Shown in pieces: positions 55,896-64,000 of a stretch of 64,000 nucleotides of DNA (its first letter is position 1; the number at the start of each line of letters is the position of its first letter). A program made the position numbers and the translations under genes. This DNA comes from Kaistella solincola (lineage in GTDB: Bacteria > Bacteroidota > Bacteroidia > Flavobacteriales > Weeksellaceae), in assembly GCF_000812875.1 (NCBI RefSeq), contig NZ_JSYK01000003.1, positions 806,001 through 870,000 on the forward strand, written 5' to 3'. Below the pieces are notes generated by a model. That model did no database searches. It was not told the origin of the DNA and saw only the letters and a program-made list of their open reading frames with translations.

Positions 55896-57014
55896 ATGAA
55901 TTGGGAAGATATTGTTGGTCAGAACAGCTTGAAAAAACTGCTGAAAGAAAGTATTGAAAACCGCCGTGTGAGCCACGCACAGCTTTTTATCGGTAAAGAA
56001 GGTTACGGAACGTTGCCACTCGCGCTGGCTTTTGCTAAAGAAATCCTGACCCGTGAAAATGAAAGTGCTTCCTCTAAAGTCGACAATCTGAATCACCTCG
56101 ATTTACATTTCAGTTTTCCCGTTTTCAAATCCGATAAAACTGGCTGGTCTTCGCAGTTTTTCGAGGAATTCCGCGATATGATTTTAGAAAATCCATATTC
56201 TAATGCTGAAGACTGGAACGCGATTTTGGAATCGGAAAATAAACAACTCACCATTTACGCTGACGAAGTTGATGAAATCAACAAGAAATTTGCGCTGAAA
56301 AGTTTTGAAGGCGGCAGCAAAATCCTCATCGTTTGGCAAGCTGACAAAATGAACACCGAAGCGGCAAATAAATTCCTGAAATTCCTGGAGGAACCGCCAA
56401 AAAACACCTATATCATATTAATTGCAAACGACGCCGGTGACATGTTGCAAACCATTCTTTCGCGCACGCAGCTTGTTGAAGTTCCACAAATTTCCGACGA
56501 ATATTTAAGCACAGCACTTCAGAAAAAATTCCGTGCTGAAACGGCAAAAATTTCCGAAATTCTGTTTCAGGCCCAGGGAAACTGGAACACCGCGCAAAAA
56601 CTCATGACTGTCGAAAACGAAAGTTCCGAAAACGAAGAACTTTTTATCATGTGGGTTCGCGAAGCTTTTCAGGTGAAAAAGAAACCGGAATTTCTGAAAA
56701 ATATCGTGCTTTGGGGCCGAAAAATTTCACTTTGGAACCGCGAGAAACAAATGAATTTCCTGGAATATTGTGCTGAAATGTTCCGGCTCGCGCTGCTGCA
56801 GAATTACGGTGGCGAAGAATTGGTATACAAGAAAATTCAGTCGGGCGGATTCAAATGGGAAAGCTTTTCAAAATTCATACACGGTGCAAACATCGAAGCT
56901 ATTTTAGAAGAAATTTCCGAAGCTAATTATCACCTGGAACGCAACGGAAATCCGAAAATAGTTTGGACGGATCTGGGAATAAAACTTTCGCGCTACATTC
57001 ATAAAGCAGCGTAA
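55896..57014 (+). CDS. holB: DNA polymerase III subunit delta prime
   Basis: 372 residues. Clamp-loader subunit. MNWEDIVGQNSLKKLLKESI and SHAQLFIGKEGYGTLPLALA begin the AAA+ domain; the P-loop lacks the invariant Lys (GKEGYGTL), as is usual for delta-prime, which does not hydrolyse ATP. KILIVWQADKMNTEAANKFL and FLEEPPKNTYIILI with SRTQ (SRC-like) follow. Stands divergent from the outer-membrane protein gene and converges on ligA. Confidence 0.93.
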   Translation: MNWEDIVGQNSLKKLLKESIENRRVSHAQLFIGKEGYGTLPLALAFAKEILTRENESASSKVDNLNHLDLHFSFPVFKSDKTGWSSQFFEEFRDMILENPYSNAEDWNAILESENKQLTIYADEVDEINKKFALKSFEGGSKILIVWQADKMNTEAANKFLKFLEEPPKNTYIILIANDAGDMLQTILSRTQLVEVPQISDEYLSTALQKKFRAETAKISEILFQAQGNWNTAQKLMTVENESSENEELFIMWVREAFQVKKKPEFLKNIVLWGRKISLWNREKQMNFLEYCAEMFRLALLQNYGGEELVYKKIQSGGFKWESFSKFIHGANIEAILEEISEANYHLERNGNPKIVWTDLGIKLSRYIHKAA

Positions 57015-57033
57015 ATAATAATAAAATTCGCCG

Positions 57034-59067
<2,034 letters not shown>

Positions 59068-59182
59068 TCATTTAAAAATTTTCGGGCCGATTTTTCTTTT
59101 TTTTGAAATTTAAATTGATGGTCTAAATATTGTCGCGTAATAATTTTTCGCCGATTAACGCTGAAATTTTCACGAAGGAATT

Positions 59183-59212
59183 AAAAATTTGCCGTTTATA
59201 TGGCATTTTTTT
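59183..59212. repeat. Recurrent hairpin copy in the ligA upstream region
   Basis: TGCC-GTTTATAT-GGCA with AAAATT and TTTTTT arms. No gene ends here. Confidence 0.5.
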
Positions 59213-59295
59213 CCACTTTTTCTAAAATTTTGATGATGCAGAAAAAAGACGTTCTTTGAACAACGAAAAATTGAAATGATTGCACGTAATTTTAA

Positions 59296-59402
59296 TTACA
59301 GAGGACACAAAGAATTCACGCAGATTATTTTCGCTTTGTGCACATTGAAAAAATCTTTGTGCACTTTGTGGTTAGATAAAAACTTTTGCAACTTTGTGGT
59401 TA
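59296..59402. repeat. Interspersed-repeat-like segment with direct CTTTGTG repeats
   Basis: CTTTGTGCAC at 59334, CTTTGTGCAC at 59355, CTTTGTGGTTA at 59364 and 59392, preceded by GACACAAAG and TTCACGCAG. The pattern resembles widespread repeats of Bacteroidota (CTTTGTG...GGTTA type), known to me from memory only. Open frames across it are not genes. Confidence 0.55.
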
Positions 59403-59406
59403 AATT

Positions 59407-59440
59407 AAAAAAATATGCCGCTAAAGCAGCATATTTTTCA
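59407..59440 (-). terminator. Recurrent hairpin after the E1 gene
   Basis: AAATATGC-CGCTAAAGCA-GCATATTT with T-run; 25 bases after the E1 stop. Confidence 0.8.
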
Positions 59441-59464
59441 TTTTCAATTAAGACGAAATTTGTT

Positions 59465-61537
59465 TTAGTTCTTCAACATTTCTTCAATCTTTTTGGAAAG
59501 TTTTTCCGCATTCGGAAGCATTTCTTTTTCCAAAACCAAATTGATCGGAACGGCAGGTAAATTTAAAGATCCCATGGCTTCCACCGGTGCATCCAAATAC
59601 TGGAAACAGTTTTTAGAAATTCGGTGTGCAAAAGCTTCAGCAAAAGAATTGTTCAGCTGTTCTTCGGTTAAAACCAAACATTTCCCGTGAATTTTTACGC
59701 GTTCAAACACCAGTTTTTCATCCAAAGGAATTAAGGTTCGCAAATCGATAATTTCAACTTGTCCGGAGAAATTTTTCGCGGCTTCTTTCGCCCAATAAAT
59801 TCCCATTCCGTAAGTCACAATCAGCATTGTTCTGCCTTTTTCTGTTTCTTCCGGGTTGGCGTTCAGAATTATATTTCCTTTTCCGAAAGGCAAAATATAA
59901 TCTTCAGCCGGCTCAATGGTTTTTGCTTCTTCGGTACCCGGAACTTTACTCCAGTACAAGCCTTTATGCTCCAGCATTACCACCGGATTTGGATCGTAAA
60001 AAGCAGCTTTTAACAAACCTTTAAAGTCCGCAGCGTTGCTTGGATACGCGATTTTTATTCCTTTAATATTGGCTAGAATACTTTCAACACTTCCGCTGTG
60101 GTATGGACCGCCGCCGCCGTAAGCACCAATCGGCACGCGAATAATGTTGCTCACTGGAAACTTTCCGTTACTTAAATAGCAGGATTTCGAAATTTCAGTA
60201 ATCAGCTGGTTAATGCCGGGATAAATATAGTCAGCGAACTGAACCTCAACAATTGGTTTTAAACCAACCGCGCTCATTCCGACTGTGGAACCAATGATAT
60301 ACGCTTCCTGAATCGGAGTATTAAATACGCGTTTATTGCCGAATTTTTTACCTAAAGTCACCGTTTCGCGGAAAACTCCGCCGATTCTTTCACCGACATC
60401 TTGGCCATAAAGCAAAGCTTCCGGATGTTTCCACATCAATTCCTGAATCGCGTGAATTGCAGCGTCCACCATGACGATTTTCTCCTGACCTTGAGGTTCA
60501 CGCTCACCAACTTCTTCTGTAATCGGTGTCGGCGCGAAAACGTGATCTTCAACAGACTGCGGAAGCGGATCTTCGGCTGCAAGCGCTTTTTGGAAAGCTT
60601 GCTCAACTTCCAGGCGCGCCTTCTTTTCTATTTGTTTTAAAATTTCTTCGTCGATGCCTTCTTCCAGCAATCTTTTTCTGACAATATTACCCGGATCTTT
60701 TTCGCGGTGTTTCGCCAGATTTTCCTCATCTCTGTAAAATTCGCGGCGAACGCCGGAAGTGTGATGCCCAATTAAAACGGTGCTGGCGCAAACCAACATC
60801 GGCTTTCTTTCTTCGCGCACGAAATCAACGGCTTTTTTCATCGCTTCAAAGCTCGCTTCGAAATCGGTTCCATCGACTTTCATTCTGTTTAAACCAACAA
60901 AACCCGCGGCGAAATCATAAGCATCTGAAGTCCGCGCTTCTTCTTTGGTTACAGAAATTCCCCATTCGTTGTCCTGTACCAAGAAGATAATCGGAAGCTG
61001 ATGAAGTGCCGCAAACTGAAACGCTTCAGAAACTTCCCCTTCTGTAATAGAATTATCACCGAAACTGCAGACTACAACCGGATTATTTTCGAAGGTTTTC
61101 AGCTTAAATTCCTGGATATATTTAATTCCCTGCGCAACGCCGGTGGTTGGAATGGCCTGCATTCCGGTGGCAGAACTTTGGTGGATTATTTTAGGCAGAT
61201 TTTCAGCGCGGCTTGACGGATGTGAATAATAAGAACGCCCGCCGGAAAACGGGTCGTCGGCTTTTGCCAAAAGTTGAAGCATCAGCTGATAAGGTTCGAA
61301 ACCGATGCCCAGCAGCAAACTTTCATCACGATAATAAGGTGAAACCCAATCTTCTTTCGTCAGTTGATAAGCTGTAGCCAGTTGGATGGCTTCGTGTCCT
61401 CGGGAGGTGGAATGCACGTATTTGCACAGATTTCGGTTTTCTTCGTACACATCAGCGGTGGCTTTTGCAACCATCATATGCTTAAAAGCTTTTAAAAAAA
61501 TATCCTGAGAAACGCTTTCTTTCTTAATAATTTCCAT
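59465..61537 (-). CDS. 2-oxoacid dehydrogenase E1, fused alpha and beta subunits
   Basis: 690 residues. The first about 330 residues are an E1-alpha with the thiamine diphosphate site GDNSITEGEVSEAFQFAALH and a later GHHTSGVRREFYRDEENLAK. From about 350 comes an E1-beta (MVDAAIHAIQELMWKHPEAL, GQDVGERIGGVFRETVTLGK) and a transketolase C-terminal domain. The type is closest to branched-chain 2-oxoacid dehydrogenase, though pyruvate is possible. The ATG at 61537 is chosen over 61636 because the promoter -7 box lies at 61544-61551. E2 and E3 genes are not near. Confidence 0.93.
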   Translation of the reverse strand: MEIIKKESVSQDIFLKAFKHMMVAKATADVYEENRNLCKYVHSTSRGHEAIQLATAYQLTKEDWVSPYYRDESLLLGIGFEPYQLMLQLLAKADDPFSGGRSYYSHPSSRAENLPKIIHQSSATGMQAIPTTGVAQGIKYIQEFKLKTFENNPVVVCSFGDNSITEGEVSEAFQFAALHQLPIIFLVQDNEWGISVTKEEARTSDAYDFAAGFVGLNRMKVDGTDFEASFEAMKKAVDFVREERKPMLVCASTVLIGHHTSGVRREFYRDEENLAKHREKDPGNIVRKRLLEEGIDEEILKQIEKKARLEVEQAFQKALAAEDPLPQSVEDHVFAPTPITEEVGEREPQGQEKIVMVDAAIHAIQELMWKHPEALLYGQDVGERIGGVFRETVTLGKKFGNKRVFNTPIQEAYIIGSTVGMSAVGLKPIVEVQFADYIYPGINQLITEISKSCYLSNGKFPVSNIIRVPIGAYGGGGPYHSGSVESILANIKGIKIAYPSNAADFKGLLKAAFYDPNPVVMLEHKGLYWSKVPGTEEAKTIEPAEDYILPFGKGNIILNANPEETEKGRTMLIVTYGMGIYWAKEAAKNFSGQVEIIDLRTLIPLDEKLVFERVKIHGKCLVLTEEQLNNSFAEAFAHRISKNCFQYLDAPVEAMGSLNLPAVPINLVLEKEMLPNAEKLSKKIEEMLKN

Positions 61538-61543
61538 AGAAAA

Positions 61544-61576
61544 CAAAGATAAAAATTTTAGCAGAAGAAAGTCAAA
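61544..61576 (-). promoter_or_regulatory. Promoter of the E1 gene
   Basis: Minus strand TTTG (61573-61576), 21 bases, TATCTTTG (61544-61551), 6 bases before the ATG; a near-leaderless mRNA is likely. Confidence 0.7.
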
Positions 61577-61686
61577 CTTTTGAAATTTAAACCAAAAACC
61601 TGATAAAAAGCGGGTAGAGACATTTCTAAAACGCAACTTTTTTTTGAAGTTATTTTAAAGTAATTTTACCGAAATTATTCTCTTCA

Positions 61687-64000
61687 ATGTATTTGATTTT
61701 CGATACCGAAACTACGGGTTTACCTAAAAATTTTAACGCTCCGATTACCGATTCCGACAACTGGCCAAGAATGGTTCAGATAGCCTGGCAATTGCATGCA
61801 AATGACGGAGCGTTGCTCGAAAATCAAGATTATATCATTAAACCTGAAGGCTACGATATTCCGTTTTCTTCTCAGAGAATTCACGGAATTTCTACAAAAA
61901 TAGCAACCGAAGAAGGTCGTGATTTAAGCGAAGTTTTAAATGAATTTCGCGAAGCGATAAATAAAGCGAAAGTCGTCATCGGTCATAATATTATTTTTGA
62001 TTATAATATCGTGGGCGCGGAGTTTTTCCGCAAGCAGATTGAGAACAATCTACAAAGTTTATCTTTTGCTGATACGATGCAGATTGGAACAGATTTCTGC
62101 CAGCTCGGCGGTGGAAAAAGCGGAAAATTTAAGTCACCGAAACTCGAAGAACTTTACGAAAAATTATACGGCGAAAAATTCGATGAAGCACATAACGCGG
62201 CGGCTGACGTAAATGCGACAGCGCAGGTTTTCTTTGAGATGAAGCGTATCGGAATTATTCCGGCTGAAACACTTAAAATTTCTCAAATTGAACTCCAGGA
62301 GTTTATCGCCGCAAATCCGAGTGCGATAAAACCTTTTCCAATTGTGATTCGTCGCCAGGTTGCCGCTTCAATACTGAAGAAAAATACGGTTCACTTTGGT
62401 GACACTGATGAAATTGAAATCGGCAGCTATTTCAATTTCCACAATCATAGTATTTATTCGTCTTTGCAGGCTTCAACAAATATTGGTGAACTGATTACAA
62501 AAGCGCTTGAAAATAACCTTCCGGCCGTTGGAATTGTGGATTTGGGCAATATGATGGGCGCTTTTAAATTCATTTCTGAAGTTGAAAAAGCCAACAGTGC
62601 AATTAAGAAAAATTACGGAGAATATCAGGCAAAAAAACAGAAAGCGGAAGACGAAGGAATTGTATTTAATGAAACTGAACCGCGCAAAAATCCGTTAATC
62701 CCCATTATCGGCTGCGAATTTTATTTGTCCGACCGGCCGGAGCAGAAACAATTTACCAAAGACGATCCGGACCGCCGAACTAATATGGTGCTTTTAGCGA
62801 AGAATTTTCAGGGATATAAAAATCTTGCAAAACTCTCCAGTTTAGGTTTCGTGAACGGATTTTATTTCGGTGTTCCGCGGATTTCGAAGCAGATGATTGC
62901 GGAATATAAGGAAAACCTAATTGCAGTTACCTCCGGAATTACAGGTGATATCCCGAACACCATTATGGAATTTGGAGAGCAGAAAGGTGAAGAACTTTTT
63001 CAATGGTGGAAAGAAACTTTTAAAGATGACTTTTATGTTCAGCTTCAAAATCATGAACTCGAGGAAGAAGAATATTTAAATGATGTCCTGCTGCGGTTTG
63101 CGGAAAAATATGAAGTTAAATTTTTGGCGCAAAATGAGACTTTTTACACCGAAAAATCCGAGGCACACATTCAGGACATTCTGTACTGTATCAAAGATGG
63201 TGAAAAACTTTCCTCGCCGGTTGGTAAAGGTTTCGGGAAAAGACGCGGTTTGCCTTCCCAGGAATTTTATATTAAAAATACCGAGCAAATCAAACAAAGT
63301 TTTCGACAATTTCCGGATGCTTTTGAAGCGTACGACGAATTCTTGGCGAAATTCGAGCCTTTTACATTAAAAAGAGATGTTTTGTTGCCGGCGTTTAAAA
63401 TTCCGGAAGAATTTCAAAGTACGGAAGATGAATATGATGGCGGAAAAAGAGGTGAAAATGCGTACTTAAGATATTTGACTTATAAAGGTGCTGCCGCGAG
63501 ATATGCTGAAATCACCGACGAAATTCACGAACGACTTGATTTCGAGCTTGAAGTTATTGCAAATACCGGCTATCCGGGTTACTTTTTGATTGTTCAGGAT
63601 TTCTGCAATGAAGCGCGGAAAATGGGTGTTTGGGTCGGGCCGGGACGTGGTTCTGCTGCGGGTTCTGCCGTCGCCTATTGCACCGGAATTACCAATGTTG
63701 ATCCAATAAAATATGACCTGCTTTTTGAGCGTTTTCTTAATCCGGAACGTGTATCGATGCCGGATATCGATATCGATTTCGATGATGAAGGCCGCGATAA
63801 AATCATCAAATGGGTAGTGGAAAAATATGGTAAAAATAACGTGGCGCAAATTATCACTTACTCGGTTTTAGGTGGAAAATCTGCGATTAAAGATGCTGGT
63901 CGTGTTTTAGATGTTTCGATTTCTGAAACCAACAACATCGCAAAGTTAATTCCGACGACACCCGGAATGAACATCGCAAAAGCTTTTGCGAAATTTGAAA
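61687..64000 (+). CDS. dnaE: DNA polymerase III alpha with N-terminal DnaQ-type exonuclease (3' part outside window)
   Basis: 771 complete codons, open to the window end. About 1-180 is a DEDD exonuclease: IFDTETTG (Asp6, Glu8), GHNIIFDYN and HNAAADVNATA. From about 250 a PHP-like domain begins FNFHNHSIYSSLQ, but the motif usually TDHGN is VDLGNMMG, so a metal-binding His is lost. The polymerase palm has GPGRGSAAGSAVAYCTGI and the catalytic PDIDIDF (about 693-699). Proofreading is thus carried by the fused domain and not by PHP. The start at 61687 gives a family-like MYLIFDTE. C-terminal OB and clamp-binding parts are not seen. Confidence 0.95.
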   Translation, partial: MYLIFDTETTGLPKNFNAPITDSDNWPRMVQIAWQLHANDGALLENQDYIIKPEGYDIPFSSQRIHGISTKIATEEGRDLSEVLNEFREAINKAKVVIGHNIIFDYNIVGAEFFRKQIENNLQSLSFADTMQIGTDFCQLGGGKSGKFKSPKLEELYEKLYGEKFDEAHNAAADVNATAQVFFEMKRIGIIPAETLKISQIELQEFIAANPSAIKPFPIVIRRQVAASILKKNTVHFGDTDEIEIGSYFNFHNHSIYSSLQASTNIGELITKALENNLPAVGIVDLGNMMGAFKFISEVEKANSAIKKNYGEYQAKKQKAEDEGIVFNETEPRKNPLIPIIGCEFYLSDRPEQKQFTKDDPDRRTNMVLLAKNFQGYKNLAKLSSLGFVNGFYFGVPRISKQMIAEYKENLIAVTSGITGDIPNTIMEFGEQKGEELFQWWKETFKDDFYVQLQNHELEEEEYLNDVLLRFAEKYEVKFLAQNETFYTEKSEAHIQDILYCIKDGEKLSSPVGKGFGKRRGLPSQEFYIKNTEQIKQSFRQFPDAFEAYDEFLAKFEPFTLKRDVLLPAFKIPEEFQSTEDEYDGGKRGENAYLRYLTYKGAAARYAEITDEIHERLDFELEVIANTGYPGYFLIVQDFCNEARKMGVWVGPGRGSAAGSAVAYCTGITNVDPIKYDLLFERFLNPERVSMPDIDIDFDDEGRDKIIKWVVEKYGKNNVAQIITYSVLGGKSAIKDAGRVLDVSISETNNIAKLIPTTPGMNIAKAFAKFE

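Noticed and set aside
59276..59560. Open frame of 94 codons on the + strand
   Set aside because: It runs through the CTTTGTG repeat and then antisense into the E1 gene; the translation has the look of repeat-derived false frames.
62430..62470. HNH nuclease because of the string HNH in the polymerase protein
   Set aside because: The residues are part of the degenerate PHP domain; the spacing of an HNH nuclease is not present.
63466..63849. Antisense open frame of 127 codons
   Set aside because: It lies wholly inside the polymerase III alpha gene, opposite to conserved motifs.

Overview
The window looks like a chromosomal segment of a Bacteroidota bacterium, class Flavobacteriia, probably Weeksellaceae (Chryseobacterium/Kaistella-like). 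The support is an AT-rich genome, repeated promoters of the Bacteroidota type (TTG or TTTG, about 19 bp, TAnnTTTG), almost no Shine-Dalgarno sequences, a PorQ gene (type IX secretion), a TamL-like lipoprotein, an M56 peptidase/BlaI pair, a DUF2723 protein and a TonB-dependent receptor. It is mostly core genome. I see no IS element, prophage, rRNA operon or CRISPR array.

Layout. 1-7500: the end of a polyprenyl diphosphate synthase gene, then a leftward block of yaaA, a thioesterase, a regulator joining a metal-binding domain to an AraC helix-turn-helix, and a CopA-type Cu+ ATPase with three extra metal-binding modules. A tsaC/sua5-family gene, initiator tRNA-Met, a small conserved gene and an SRAP-domain gene follow. 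7500-15900: a GHL10 lipoprotein, a striking pair (a very low-complexity acidic/RGG protein plus a YciF/DUF892 ferritin-like protein), typA, a DUF465 gene and a blaI-M56 pair with two operator palindromes around its promoter. 16200-26500: ychF, an FMN reductase, a topoisomerase IV operon with a small membrane protein inserted between parE and parC, then tamL and trmH, whose start regions overlap head to head.

26500-35300: an envelope-stress-like trio (YtxH, holin-like, unknown), cmk-porQ, pyrH-frr, ribF and atpDC. 35300-43300: an unknown gene whose promoter has the same architecture as one in front of a possible small RNA near 37970, an HTH/helical-repeat protein overlapping an EamA transporter, a B12-type radical SAM protein, an Rnk/GreA-like gene, and two PLP enzymes that together suggest sulfonolipid (capnine) synthesis. 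43500-59000: a large DUF2723 membrane protein, kdsA, a TonB-dependent receptor, and a leftward block of an outer membrane protein, lptC, anmK and a GNAT-nitrilase fusion, then holB and ligA. 59000-64000: an interspersed repeat, a fused E1 alpha/beta 2-oxoacid dehydrogenase, and the 5' part of a DNA polymerase III alpha gene with a fused proofreading domain.

Across the window a short hairpin with a conserved core (close to TGCCGCTAAAACGGCA) recurs about twenty times. Most copies sit within a few bases of stop codons, but several lie between divergent genes. Several genes have a -7 box only 3 to 6 bases before the start codon, which predicts leaderless or nearly leaderless mRNAs.
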